From Hydrangea macrophylla (lineage: Eukaryota > Streptophyta > Magnoliopsida > Cornales > Hydrangeaceae), in contig CM066992.1 in NCBI GenBank assembly GCA_033977485.1, positions 105,263,450 through 105,327,449 on the forward strand: 64,000 nucleotides of DNA. The letters run 5' to 3'. The position numbers and the translations under genes are program-made. The notes below the pieces were generated by a model. That model worked only from the letters and a program-made list of their open reading frames with translations. It was not told where the DNA came from and made no database searches. Shown in pieces: positions 42,122 to 54,619 of the stretch (position 1 is the stretch's first letter; every line of letters starts with the position of its first letter).

Positions 42122-43781
42122 GACCAACTCCATTCCACCACCCAATTCTAATGCCAATTCCATTATTTGGCATGACCGATCAAACATTGCACTCCAACGC
42201 CATGCCAAAAGGCCGGCCAAAATTTGGCTTTATGACATGTCATGTCATATTTGGCACAAGAAATGGCACAAACTGTCACACCTCGGCGTTGCGATAATTA
42301 AGAGAAGTAAGCTTCCTTATTGGACCCGTAGGCTCATAACAAGTTACAGATCACATGATTGTCCAAAATAACAGAAATATAAAATATCAGAGTAATAATA
42401 ATAGTGACAATGATTCTAAGTTCAGCAAAAGCAATATCAGAGTCTTACAATCTCCATTATACATATTTATATTACAATCATCCAAAAATAAAAGAAATAG
42501 AAGTCTAAAGGCCAAACGGCCGATAGTAACAACAACAACAAAATAAAGATAGCTAGTAAAAGTTCCCAACAGAACAAACGGCTTCAACAACACAAACTTC
42601 TTCTTCAACTGGTGAAGCGCCAGCCTTCCTCGTCGACAACCTCCTCTTAGCGGTACTCGTCCAGCGGAACAGTATATCCAACACTTGGAACTACAGCAAC
42701 TGGACACGAATGTCCAGGGCCACACGCCCATCAGCTAAAAGCTGAGCGAAATACTACAAACTAAACACAATATGAACATATACAGCAGTTACATTATCAC
42801 TTAGAAGTTATCGCGACGTTACACAAGTTTTCTCCCAAAACCCAATTTTCTCCCTCCGACTATGGGACCACACCAACGCAACACAACGCGCACGAATCCA
42901 CCTTGCTAACAACTCATAATTTGACAGTACTAGCTTCTATCACACACGACTACAACACTGGCAGTACTAACTTCTGGCCACAACAACATTGAACTGACGG
43001 TACTAGCTTCCGTCACACACGGCACATGACAACATGCCCAAATTGACCTTCTTACGGCCATACATGGCCCTCTAATATGTCATATGGCCACTCATGGCCC
43101 TTATTATATATCATACGGCCACACATGGCTCTCATTTCATCACCTAGCCCACACTTGACCCTAACTCTGTCACGCCCCGACGTAGCATAATTCAGGAAAG
43201 CATTTAATTTCCTTTATGGACTCGTAGGTCGTGACAAGTGAGTATGACCAATTGTCCCTGCAACAAATAACTTGACAAACATTTCCAGAGCAAAGGATAC
43301 TAACAAAAACATAAGCTCCGAAAATAAAAACTTACTAAACTATTACAGCAGTCATAGTCTTAGGCACAAAACGCCTTATTCAAAAGTCTAAACTAGTTTA
43401 TTACAAAACCCGAATTAAAAGACATAGGAAATATAAAGCAGCCTCCTGGAAAGTCTCCTGACTCTAAGTAGCATAGTCAAAATACCCTGGCTGCTCCTGA
43501 CCCTGAAAATCTGGACGTACAGTCCAGGACGCATCAACGCCGTCAGCTTATGAAAGCTGGTGAGCAAAATAAACAAGTGCTCGCAATGTATATATAAGCA
43601 TATAAACAACGGTGCATTTAACTTTTAAAAGCAATAGATTCAAGGTTCCAATTCCAACATAAGCCACGGGGGAAAAATAAAGAAAGCAATAAATAAGCAA
43701 CCATGCATGAGCAATGTAATATCTCATCTTTCTGACTCTTTTCTCTCAACAAAACTCAACACAACCAAACCATTATCTCAG

Positions 43782-44130
43782 ATACCAGGAATACTATCCG
43801 ATCGATATCCAAAACAGCACACCAAAACTATCGCTTCAGATACCAGGAAAAATATCCGATCTATATCTAAGCCACACTCAATACCATCATTTCGGATACC
43901 AGGAATAATATCCGATCAATATCCGAAACAAGCGCCTTAGATACCAGGAATAATATCCGATCGATATCTAAGCCGTACACCACACTACTACCATCGCTTC
44001 GGATATCAGGAATACTATCCGATCAATATCCGAAACGCGCGCCTTAGATACCAGGAATACTATCCGATCGATATCTAAGTCGTACACGACACTGTCGCCT
44101 CCAATACCAGGAATAATATCCGATCGATAT
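43782..44130. repeat. Minisatellite, seven units
   Basis: Seven copies of GATACCAGGAATAnTATCCG followed by ATCGATATC-like sequence, spaced 44-65 bp apart. Alternate units carry CGGATAC or TAGATAC starts, so it may be a dimeric higher-order repeat. Confidence 0.85.
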
Positions 44131-44429
44131 TGAGGTCGCACACCAGACCGCTACTCTTTACTCTTTTCACGCTTTCTCACACACATGCATGTTGACACAA
44201 CCTCAACCCTAATATGTATGTCAATGTTTCATAAATAACACCATTAATAAATCACAAAGCCGGAATAATCGTACGAGCATAAATTTCGGCCTTAGTTGTT
44301 CTTGTTTCGTACAATTCTTAAAACGTAGGCCTTTAAAACAATATATTTGCCAAACAGTTCTTTAAAAACTTTTAAAACATTTTCCAAACAGTCCCTAATA
44401 AGAAAACATAGAAACTGCTCAAACTGCCC

Positions 44430-44592
44430 AGGCCGCGCGAGCGGGTCGCGCGAGCGAAGGGAAGAACAAATCGCGCGAGCGAATCGCGCGCGCGAAGGGG
44501 CAGAACAGGTCGCGCGAGCGGATCGCGCGCGCGAAGGGGGGGAAGGGTCCGCGCGAGCGGGCCGCGCGAGCGAACCTCGCGCGCGCGAGTTC
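44430..44592. repeat. Cluster of TCGCGCGAGCG words
   Basis: About nine copies of CGCGCGAGCG or CGCGCGCGCG words, separated by short A/G-rich spacers. It is extremely CpG-rich against an AT-rich background. It creates a false open frame with an Arg/Ala/Glu repeat. Confidence 0.85.
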
Positions 44593-45724
44593 TTGCAGAA
44601 TGCCATCTTCTTCGTTTTCTCCCCTGTTTTCAATTTCAAACTGAAATTTACCCATTTTCAGAATCTGTTCGTACTAGGACATGTGATATATGGTTCTCTT
44701 CAGTTTTCCGCGTAGATTACGAATACGCGATCAATTTTAACTAATACGGATTATATATCTAAATATTCGCGATTAAAGTGAGGGTGTCAAAACTTAAAAT
44801 CAACGGTTCGTCGCGATATGGATAAATTAAGTCGTAGGATTCGAACCGCAGCCTATCGGGATCAATATCTTCCATTCCCAATTTACAGAATCAATTTTGA
44901 TTACGATTTCTAAAACTCCAATTCTCAAGCTTCAATGGTGTATTGATATATATACACATATACACACATATATACACTGAAATATACACATATAAACATG
45001 GCGAGTGAGTTTAAATTACTCACTGAGGCTAATTAGACTGAGAATTTGAGACCGAGAAATCCGCCGTAATAATCCGTCGTTGAGAATTTCCTCCTCCGTT
45101 CTTGATTTTGGTAACCCAATATATATACATGACTATGTATGTGTGTATGTGTATATATATATATGGTATATAATCTGTATGTGTGTGTATTGTGAGGGTT
45201 CTTGAGAGGAAGAGAGAAATGGAGGGAGATTGAGAGAGACACAGTGAGTGAGAGAGAGACACACTGTTACATATATATAAACTGATATGTTTGGGCTCCA
45301 AGTTAGAGGTGGAAAACGCACGGTGTGGTTGAGCTCACGTGCTCCCACACCTAAAACGCGATATAAGGCGCAGTTTGAAATTAAAACTGGTATTTTTACG
45401 GTTGAAAATAGAATGCAGAAAATTATATTAACATAGGAATTAAATTCCTGGTTATACAAAAATATAGGTATCGATTTTTGAAACCACAGAAAATATTTTG
45501 GAAATTACAGTTTGACCCCAGATAAATATTTATAAATAGAAATTTAAATCAACTACTCATGAAAATAAAATGCAATATTTATTTATTAATGATAATAAAA
45601 TACAGGGCGTTACAAACTCAATTGCTAGCCCTCAATTGGCCCTAACTCAATCGCCTAGCCCACAATTGGCCATAACTCAACACCAACGCAACACAACTAA
45701 CCACAACCAAACACGAACACCATA

Positions 45725-47879
45725 TATAACACCCGTATGTGTGTTGTTGCATTTTATTACATTGTCATACATGATAATGTGATGTGATGTGCATTTGTGG
45801 CACATGTGTGAGCGAGTTGTGACTCACGAGTTGATTTGGGTGTCTGTGTAAGAGAACCCTTTTGAAATTGGGTAAAATGGATATTTTGATGTTGTGACAT
45901 CTCTCCGATATTGAGACGGTCATTGTGGAATACCTTAAATGTTTATCTGAAAATAAATATTTACCTGTGTATTTCACCATCTGTATTATTATCTGGTTTA
46001 GATTATGTTGCTGTTGTTAATTTTAGTATCCTGGTGAGTACGAATTAACACACTACATAATTGGTAGGCTAATTAGTAATTTCGTAAAATCATGTGAAAT
46101 CGCGTTTTAGCAACCAAACGGAACTTAGATGAAAACTTTTATAATTTTTAGTTTTCACTCGTGAAGTAATGAATTAGGCGTGTAAAAAGTTTCGGAGAAT
46201 AATTAGGAATTTTGAGAACTCGCGGGGAGGTAAACATAATTTTCGAGAGTTATGCCTATATATTGAAAGAGATGAGATATTTTCATTTTTCAAAAGTTTC
46301 GAACCTAAAAGCTAGAGAGGCTAAAGGGAGATTTGAGAGTTTTGATCTTCACGACCCCAAACGACGACTGTTCGTTCGTTGGTTTTTAACCAAAATCATA
46401 TATTCAAACTCATAGAGGTAAACGTTTTTTTTTTATGTCCACTAGGACCTGTTTGGCTAAGTTTTCCGAAAACTCATTTTCTAGAATTTTCCTAAAAGTT
46501 GTTAATCGAACTTTTGATCGATAGACATTGTACTAGACGAACTTCTGATGGATCTTGGTGCTCAGGTTTTCTTTAGAACGAATTTTAAGAGCGTTAATAG
46601 GAGGTGAGTGATTAAACTATGTGTTTTGGAATGATTTCTTGACATGTATTCATGTGTTTGTATGAGAAGCATAGATTTAGTTCATAAGTATATATGTTTA
46701 GTTCATATTAGGCAACTATATTGATAAGTAGGCTCAATAGCACGGTGAAATGTTTTGATTATGTAATGTCGATAGCACGGTGAAATGTGATTTGAGCATG
46801 TTTAGTTGCTATTTGGGTCAAAGGAGCACGTGGTACCAAGACATTTTGTGGACCCGTTATAGGCATAAGGTCGCACGTTTGAAGAAAAGAAACGTGGATC
46901 TTACCTAGTTGCGTGGACTTATTGGCAAGGAGTTCCGGACTAGGGTGTGGAATGTACACGTGAGACTCTAGATACTAGTATGAAATGCATAGAATGTGAA
47001 TGCGAGCATGTTTATCATTCATGTGAATCGTTGTTTTATTCACTAAGCGATAGCTTAAGCGAATTAAAATATGTGTGGTTATTCAAATAACCATTACAGG
47101 TGTGAATGCCGACGAGGAATCAGGGAAGTGATCACGGGATAATGGGAATGCAATTAGAAGGCGACTGAGTATGTTCACCCTGTAGTTTTGAAATGGAGAT
47201 GTTGTAAATTAATGACTTTCAATCTATGTTTAACTTGGAAACTTAGAATGAATTCTTGATGTTGTAATAGTTAGTAATCATTTGTAATTATGTGTTGGTA
47301 ATGTTATAATCCAGTTGAATGAGTTTAGAGTGTGTGTTTGGTCCCTGGTTGAATTCAGAAAAACTTTTGACTTGAAATTCTACAGATTGTGCTGCTGCAA
47401 TGAAAACAGTCAATGGTTTGTGAAAACAGTCGACTGGATCCTTTTGTTGAGCAATTCACTGCATCATTTTGTGAAAAACAGCCGACCGGGTCTCCCGACA
47501 CAGTCGACTAGATTGGGTTTCAGAATTAGATATTTCTGCTTGGATAGGAATTCAGTCGACCAGATGTACTAGTCGACTGATAGTTTGACCCCCTAGTCGA
47601 CTGGACTTGGGACGCAGTCAACTGGACAGGCTCCTGAGATTCTGAGCTCTCTGTAGTTTGCATTTCCAGTCGACCAGACCTCTGATCAGTCGACTGGATC
47701 TCTATTTAAAAAAAAAAAAAAGGGTGTTTCTTTAAGTGTTTTCAAATGGGCAAAACTTTTATAGTATGAAATTGTGGATTTTTGCTGTTGTTTATTCCAC
47801 AGGTGTTTACTTAAATTGATTGAGCGAGCCTCAATAGCATGCCACAGGCGTTCCGCTACTATGGGATCGGTCTGTGACA
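45725..47879 (+). repeat. Solo LTR 'C', 2155 bp, nested in LTR A
   Basis: Starts TATAACACCCGTATG and ends GATCGGTCTGTGACA. It is flanked by CCATA (45720-45724) and CCAAA (47880-47884), a duplication with one change. The LTR A sequence resumes beyond it. It contains the CAGTCGACTGG cluster at about 47395-47700. Confidence 0.75.
47395..47700. repeat. Cluster of CAGTCGACTGG words
   Basis: About ten exact or one-off copies of CAGTCGACTGGA within 300 bp of solo LTR C. Confidence 0.85.
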
Positions 47880-49142
47880 CCAAACAACTGACAACCCACA
47901 TTGTCAACGTAACACAATCGATGACAAGACCATTAAGGTCACGCGACAATATGCAACCACACTCAGAATAAATCGACGAGATCATCCAACTCAAATATGC
48001 AACGAAACCATGCAACACAACCATGCCTCATTCGCCCGCCAACACACTTATTCATTTAAGTACAACTACATAATTGATAAGCTAATATCATATAAAATCT
48101 CATGTTCAGTTACCCAAGCTCAGAGTACAACACATAGCGTAGAACATATTAACTTTAACATATAAATAAATAAATGGTCCAAAGACTACTAGGCTCGAGC
48201 GCTCAGACCACTTGAGAGCTCCAGACTCGAGCTCTCGCACTTGCTCGAGCACTCGGGTTTAGCAGATTCAAACAGTGTATATTTTATAAGCTTTAGAACA
48301 ACTACAATTTTGCACATAAAACTTCAAGATCTCATGGTAAAGCATACATACAACACATTTTACTAGTTATACGTGTACATATACACATTATACATGAATT
48401 GAAGTACTTAAAATGAGATCAAAACTAATTGGATGATGGTTTATGCATTATTTATAGCAAGAAATAAAAATGGTGATGTTCTTGATGCTAGATCATGTTC
48501 AATACTCACATGCAACCAAATTTACAAATTACACATGTATTTATACACATTGTATGTGAGTGGTAATACTCACAATGATCAAAATGAAGTGGATGAAGAT
48601 TATGTTGAGAAAGAAGAGATGATGAAGTTAATGAATATGAGTTTGATCCCCCAAAATTCCCAATTCAAGCTTTGATCTTTTACTTCTTTAGCTCCAGAGC
48701 TCCATGAAGTTGAAATATGTGTGTATTTATGTGCAAGAGAATGAATGGATCTCGAATCCTTTGACATGCAAGAGAAAATGTGTGTTTGTGTATGAATTGC
48801 AAGAACTCTCCCTCACACACCTTTTCTGTATCACTCTATTTCTCCCACGAAAAATGCACTGAATGGTTGTGCATTCATAGAATTTTCAGAGCCCAGGGGC
48901 AAAATAGTATTTTCACACCTTTTAAGCTTGAGAGCTTGCTCATCCTGAGTGCTCGCGCTTCTTGAGCGCTCAGGTTTGGAAAGTTAAGAAAGGTTTGTTT
49001 TGTAACATATGATTATTATATGAAATGTATAAACACTCACGGGATGCAAAGCATTCTCAAAATATCATTTAAATATATAAAAAATATTAATAACAAATGT
49101 CCAAAAATTACATTATTAATAATAAAAAATGCGGGTGTCACA

Positions 49143-49908
49143 CCTTTCTACCACTTATAAAAGGATTTCGTCCCCGAAATCTGAGCTAACTTGAGATAAA
49201 CAACTCCGGATACTTGATGCGCATCTCAGACTCCAACTCCCATGAAGCTTCCTCTACATTGTGGTGATTCCACAAAACCCTTACCAACGGAATCTCCTTG
49301 TTTCTCAGCTTCTTGATCTCTCCGTCCAGAATCTATACCAGCCTCTCTTGATATGCTGCATTTTCATTCACTTCTATGTCTCTGAAATCGATCACATGTG
49401 GCGTAGCGCCCTGATGATACTTTTTCAGCATACTGACATGAAAGACATTATAACTCCAGACATCTTTGGTGGCAATACTAGTCTGTAAGCAACTTTACCT
49501 ACTCGCTCCAAGATCTCAAACGGTCCAATGTAGCTAGGTGACAACTTTTCTCTCTTCTGTCCAAACCTCTTCCTCGAATCGGAGATACTTTGAGCAAGAC
49601 ATGCTCTCCCACATCAAACTCTTTGTCTATGCATAGCTCTTATGTTTTTCTTGTGATGCCTTTATCTTCTCTCTGACAATCACAATCTTTTCATTGGTTT
49701 CCCGAACCAAATCCGGGCTTAGAAGCTTGCCATTTCCAACTTCTGCCCAACACAATGGTGATCTGCAAGGTCTCCCATACAACGCTTCGAAAGGCGCCAT
49801 TCCTATACTTGAATGGTAGCTGTTGTTGTAGGCAAATTCTATTAATGGAAAATGAGTCTCCCACAAGCTTTCGATGTCTAGCACGCAAGCTTGGAGCATA
49901 TCTTCCAT
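49143..49908 (-). pseudogene. Gypsy integrase C-terminal part
   Basis: 49627-49908 encodes ETHFPLIEFAYNNSYHSSI and GMAPFEALYGRPCRSPLCW, the end of the integrase core. Downstream, in broken frames, is YIGPFEILERVGKVAYRLVLP and then a segment matching the chromodomain-side region of Tekay/Del elements. Stops and shifts make it inactive. Confidence 0.8.
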
Positions 49909-50219
49909 TACTTAGTTCGTTCGCTCTATCTGCCCATCGGTTTGAGGATAAAAAGCAGAACTTAGTCTCAGCGACGTCCCCATAGCTGTCTAAAGACTAT
50001 CCCAAAACTCTGCTGTGAATCGAGAATCTTGGTCTAACACGATGGTGACTGGCATACCATGTAGTCGCACAATCTACTGCAGATACAATCGGCTCAATTT
50101 CTTCACTAAATAAGTCATATTTTAGGCGATGAAATGAGCTGACTTAGTGAGTCTATCCACAATCACCCAAATAAAATCATGGCTCTGCTAAGATTGAGGC
50201 AAACCCACCATGAAATCCA

Positions 50220-50681
50220 TTATGATGTGTTCCCACTTCCACTGCGGAATTGGCAACGGCTGCAACAGTCCCACGACTTCCGGTGTTCTACCTTAACTTG
50301 TTGACAAGTCAAACATTCTGACACACACTTGTCAACTTCCTTCTTTATGCCTTCCCACCAGAAAGTCCTCTTCAGATCTTTGTACATCTTTGTCCCTCTA
50401 AGATGTACAATTAGGCTCGATCTGTGCGCTTCTTCCAAAATATCCTTCCTGATATCATATGTAGCAAGCACGATGAGTCGGTTCTTGAATCTGAAACCTC
50501 CGTCATTCCCAATACTCCAATTGCTTGGATCCTTGGCTGCCATCTTGTCGAACCACTGGCGTAGTTCCACATTTCTCAATTGAGCCTCTAAGATCCAGTC
50601 GATGAATGTAGCTTGAACTACCAAGCATCCCACATTCCTTCCTTCTGCTGCTTCAATGGGTTGAATTCTAAACTCTGCCAT
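50220..50681 (-). pseudogene. Gypsy integrase zinc-binding region
   Basis: A 153-codon frame with HRSSLIVHLRGTKMYKDLKR, FWWEGIKKEVDKCV and CLTCQQVK, an H2C2 zinc finger with all four ligands. It is preceded by the linker from RNase H. The core between 49909 and 50219 is broken by stops. Confidence 0.82.
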
Positions 50682-50696
50682 TATTTCAAGAGCTTA

Positions 50697-51128
50697 CTAC
50701 TCTCTGATCATAAGTGAAGCAACTGTTCTATGAGGCTTTTGGCTTAAAGCATCTGCGACTATGTTTGCTTTACCAGGGTTGTATTGCAACACAAAGTCAT
50801 AGTCTTTTAACAACTCCATCCACCGTGTCTGCCTCATGTTAAGCTCCTTCTGCGAGAATAGATATTTCAAGCTCTTATGATCGAAAAACAGGTCGAACTG
50901 CTCTCCAAACAGATAGTGTCTCCATATCTTGAGTGCGAACACAATGGCTGCCAACTCCAAATCATGTGTCCGGTAGATCCATAAGCAATAACTCTCCCAT
51001 CTTACATGAGCACATACCCCAAACCTTGATATGAAGTATCGCTGTAGATAACAAATCTCTCTCCACTTCTCGGAATAGCTAGCACTGGTGCAGAAGTCAA
51101 TTTCTCTTTCAACTCCTAAAAAACGCAT
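50697..51128 (-). pseudogene. Gypsy RNase H
   Basis: [51 protein letters not shown] and [10 protein letters not shown] are the hallmark segments of the Ty3-gypsy RNase H domain. Confidence 0.83.
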
Positions 51129-51914
51129 TCGTGCTTATCTTTCCATTCGAACTTGGTCTCTTTCTTCGTCAGACTAGTGAGTGGGACTGCAATCTTGGAA
51201 AATCCTTCCGCAAAGCGTTGATAATACCCAGCTAACCCAAGAAAACCTCTAATTTTTGAAGCATTTCTAGTTGACTCCAATTCAACACTGCATTGGTAAT
51301 CACAGAACCCACTGAAATACCTTCCCGAGAAACAATATGTCCTAAGAACTTGACTTTCTTGAGCTAAAACTCGCATTTGTTAAACTGGCGACAAGCTGGT
51401 TGTCTCTAAGGGTCTGTAAGGCAATCCTCAAATGCTGCTCGTGCTCTTCTACAGTCTTTGAGTAGATCAAGATATCATCGATGAAAACAATAACAAACTG
51501 ATCTAGATAGGGTCTGAATACCCAATTCATCAAATCCATGAACATCGCTGGGGCATTGGTCAAACCAAATGGCATAACTAGGAACTCATAATGCCTATAC
51601 CTTGAGCAGAAAGTTGTCTTCTACACATCCTCTTCTCGAGCAAGTAATTGATGATACCCTAATCGCAGATCGATCTTTGAAATACTACGGCTCCTTGCAA
51701 TTGATCAAACAGATCATCTATCCAAGGAATGGTTCTTGTTCTTAACCATAACCTTGTTCAACTCCCTGTAGTCTATGTAGAGTTGCATCGATCCATCCTT
51801 CTTCTTAACAAACAACACTGGTGCTCCCCACGGTGAAGTGCTAGGTCGAATGAATCTAAGGTTCTCCAACTCTTGAATTTGCTTACTCAGCTCTTGCATC
51901 TTTGTCGGCGCCAT
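51116..51914 (-). pseudogene. Gypsy reverse transcriptase fragments
   Basis: In order: [29 protein letters not shown] fingers (51714-51914), [17 protein letters not shown] and the catalytic FIDDILIYS box (51342-51575), then KIRGFLGLAGYYQRF (51116-51376). Frameshifts lie between them. Sequence up to about 52060 encodes the protease-RT linker in broken frames. Confidence 0.83.
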
Positions 51915-52979
51915 GCGATATGGGGTCTTCGATATTGGTGTTGTCCCTGGCGTTAACTGAATGCCAAAATCAATCTCTCACTTTGGGGGTAAACCGGAGA
52001 TGTCTCAGAAAATGTCCTCAAACTCTCGTACCACTGAAATCTGAGCGGTAGTAGTCTCCTTCTATCACAGCCAAAATTTGGCATGTCTACTTTTCATGTC
52101 ATATTTGGCACAACAAATGACACATGCCATTTGTGCCATATCAGCATATAAGTATTAAAATGATATATTTTGACCATTTCCTTGCTATGTTTTATAAATT
52201 TTGCATCCCAAATGCTTCCCCAACATGTGGTAGTGGTACCGGCCACTTGATTTTGATTGAAGGATATTGAAGTGTCCCATAGCCTCATTTTTTTTTTTTT
52301 TTTGGGAAAAGCGGGGGGAGGGGTAGCTACAAAGTTCCCCACCCACATGTATTTGGGATGCAAAATTTGGGAAGCATATACATTTATTAAATAACTCTTT
52401 TGCCCCTTAACAAAAGACAATTTGAAAGACAAATGGTAATTGGGCCAAAATATAGCATTTGAAATGATATGTAGCATTAGAGCAAAAATACCAAAATATA
52501 GCATTTTGACACTATAGCAATACTAAAAAATAGAATTGGCATGATGAAAATGACATGTAGTGTTGGATTATTTTAATAATAATAATAATAAAATTATGTT
52601 TGAGTATTATATAGAATTAATATTTTAAACATGTGACTATGCAAATTGCTGCACGTTTTATAACCCAACGGACTAAAACATTTACTAGTAACTTTAATAC
52701 TCAATGAGTATTATCCAACATTCATATCTTGTGTATGTAAAAGATTCAGTTATCATCTTTTGGTTAAGAAATGAGTGAATGTCTCTTTCATAGGTCAGAT
52801 GAATGTTTGGACAAACTAGCAATATATTGTACATATGTGCTACATACATGTATAACAGTTTTCATCTTCCCTTCTTAGAATATAGATTGCTTATTGTTTT
52901 TTTAGTAGCTTCATACACATAATATATTATACTCATTTTATATTAATATTATATTAGGTAAATAAGGTACTAGTGGGCA

Positions 52980-53150
52980 AGCTTATCGCCTTATCGAGTT
53001 GTACAGCCTTGATAGGCACACGGCAATGGTGGCCGGGCTATTGTATCTCGGAGACGGCATGCTATTTCCTACTACACCGGGTATCACCCATAGAGGGCAC
53101 ATATCGTCCCAAGAGAGCGTTTCGTGCCTCATCCTAGTCACCTTTTTATT
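52980..53150. other. GC-richer island inside the split DNA element
   Basis: 170 bp of balanced base composition (GTGGCCGGGCTATTG, CTACACCGGGTATCACCC) in AT-rich surroundings. It matches no feature I know. Confidence 0.3.
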
Positions 53151-53504
53151 GGTTCAAAAGCAATGGTGGAATTGATAGTGTGGAATTGATAGTGATATAT
53201 TTTATTATCGATGGATTCTTTTGAAGGCTATTCATTGTATTATTCTCCAACATATAGCATTGGAGTTGCTCTAAAGTACATTGTGACTTTTTTCAAAGAG
53301 ACTTTTAAAATGGAAAATCAAAAAATAAAATTAGTGAGACTCTTAATTTGGGACGAACAGAGCTAGTACATATCCATAGTCATACATGCACCCATATTCA
53401 ACCACAACTGTAATACCCTGTATTTTTATATTATATAAATGAGACCTTGTATGCTTCTTGTAATACTTGTATGAGATTTTCCTTGCCTTTAGTATAATTT
53501 GGAT

Positions 53505-53610
53505 ACCAATCGATTGGCAAGATTACCAATCGATTGCCACTTTTACCAATTGATTGGAGCATTTGTACCTAATACATATCGATTGCCATTTATGCCAATC
53601 GATTGGCAGC
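53505..53610. repeat. CCAATCGATTGG cluster, first
   Basis: Five copies, exact or one-off, within about 105 bp near the start of LTR D. Confidence 0.85.
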
Positions 53611-54069
53611 AGCTGGACAAATTCTCTTGTCTTGGCTGGGGGAAGGCCACGTGAACACTAATCCCTCTATATATACTAGCCCATTTTGGGCGTATTTCTG
53701 TTTCCAGAAATCAGAGAGAGTGGGAGGGAGGTTATATGCGTGTTTATATATATACACTCATATATATCTATATACATACATATATACATCCATACACTCA
53801 CACACACTAAGATGGACAGAAGAAACGAAGAAGAATAGAAGGAGACAAGAAAGAAGAAAGAGAGAAGACAGAGAAGAGAGAGAGAGAGGGAGAAGACATT
53901 GAAGCTTCCAAAGCTTCAATACACACACTAGACCCCTAAGGCGAGTTCTAAACTCACTTGGTAACTTATCATTGATGTTATGACTGGTTTGAATGAAGAA
54001 ATGGAGTTGAAATCATGTATTTCCCGTTTTATATTTCTGGACTATTTTCATTGTGAAGAAGATGAAGTC

Positions 54070-54305
54070 CTAATCGATTGGGACTTTTCCCAATCGATTG
54101 CCATCATTTGAGTCCCAATCGATTGGACTTTTTCTAATCGATTGCCATCTTTGATATCCCAATCGATTGCCATCTTTGATATCCCATTCGATTGCCAATA
54201 TTAGCAATCGATTGGCATGTGATCCAATCAATTGGACTTTTTACCAATTGATTGTTACTATTTTTATACCAATCGATTGGACTCCTATCCCAATCGATTG
54301 GTAGT
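54070..54305. repeat. CCAATCGATTGG cluster, second
   Basis: About eleven copies, exact or one-off, spaced mostly 18-30 bp apart. CCAATCGATTGG alternates with CCAATCGATTGCC. Confidence 0.87.
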
Positions 54306-54619
54306 TGTAGAATGTTGATATTCTTGTTTAGTTTATATTATAACTGTTTAGTTGTTGATTTATTGTTCAGTACTCCCAACATGCTATATTGTTGTAATAC
54401 AGACATGATAATGAGATAATGCGACGTAAGATCATAGTAACGACGAGATTAATGGATAATGGTTGTGACGTTATATAATGTAATAATTGTGAACTCTTAG
54501 AGTTATTGTTCATTTCATTTAGAGTAGTCAGGCCACATTGGGATTGTTATGTATCGATGTTAGAGTTGAACTTAAGTAGGTTTGTTAAGATTCGAGAATC
54601 TTGTGTGGGCAGGCTTTGG

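Larger units (their letters stand above)
43168..45614 (-). repeat. Solo LTR 'B', 2447 bp, nested in LTR A
   Basis: Plus-strand ends TGTCACGCCCCGACG and AGGGCGTTACA, flanked by AACTC (43163-43167 and 45615-45619). It is probably in minus orientation (the ends match the coding-strand start TGTAACGCCC). It contains the minisatellite at 43782-44130 and the CG-rich palindrome cluster at 44430-44590. No internal coding region remains. Confidence 0.85.
42274..49142 (-). repeat. 3' LTR 'A' of the gypsy element, with two nested solo LTRs
   Basis: On the plus strand it starts TGTCACACCTCGGCG and ends GCGGGTGTCACA. Pieces 42274-43167, 45620-45719 and 47885-49142 add up to about 2.25 kb. 42900-43160 holds imperfect repeats of about 38-60 bp (CTAGCTTC, ATGGCC). 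Clusters of CTCGAGCGCTC-like words lie at 48190-48260 and about 48925-48975. A polypurine tract (GGTAGAAAGG, minus strand) adjoins it at 49143-49152. Confidence 0.78.
42274..52069 (-). mobile_element. Truncated Ty3-gypsy chromovirus (Tekay/Del-like)
   Basis: Minus-strand element with its 3' LTR at the left (42274-49142, swollen by two solo LTRs) and decayed pol on the right (49143 to about 52069). The right side breaks off upstream of RT. Gag, protease and the 5' LTR are missing. The RT-RNase H-integrase order is that of Ty3-gypsy. The RVGKVAYRLVLP-type segment after the integrase is typical of chromoviruses of the Tekay/Del group. Confidence 0.83.
42122..53271. mobile_element. PIF/Harbinger-like element split by a gypsy element
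   Basis: The ends GACCAACTCCA (42122) and TGGAGTTGCTC (ending 53271) are inverted repeats next to TTA and TAA. Host parts are 42122-42273 and about 52070-53271. The gypsy element and its nested LTRs lie between. Without them it is about 1.35 kb. No transposase is recognised. Similar ends (GAGCATCTCCAA) flank 59559-60546. Confidence 0.5.

Noticed and set aside
43782..44130. CRISPR or centromere satellite
   Set aside because: Seven units confined to one LTR; unit spacing varies, and the same region is replaced by other minisatellites in sister LTRs.
44292..44715. Open frames with Arg/Ala/Glu/Gly repeats on both strands
   Set aside because: They are translations of the CGCGCGAGCG cluster; all frames stay open because the DNA lacks stops there.
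49143..52069. Endogenous pararetrovirus
   Set aside because: RT, RNase H and an integrase with H2C2 and chromovirus-type C-terminus are present; pararetroviruses lack integrase and no movement or coat protein is seen.
53505..54305. CRISPR-like array (short palindromic repeats with spacers)
   Set aside because: Spacing is irregular, repeats are only about 12 bp, and the context is an LTR in plant DNA with no cas genes.
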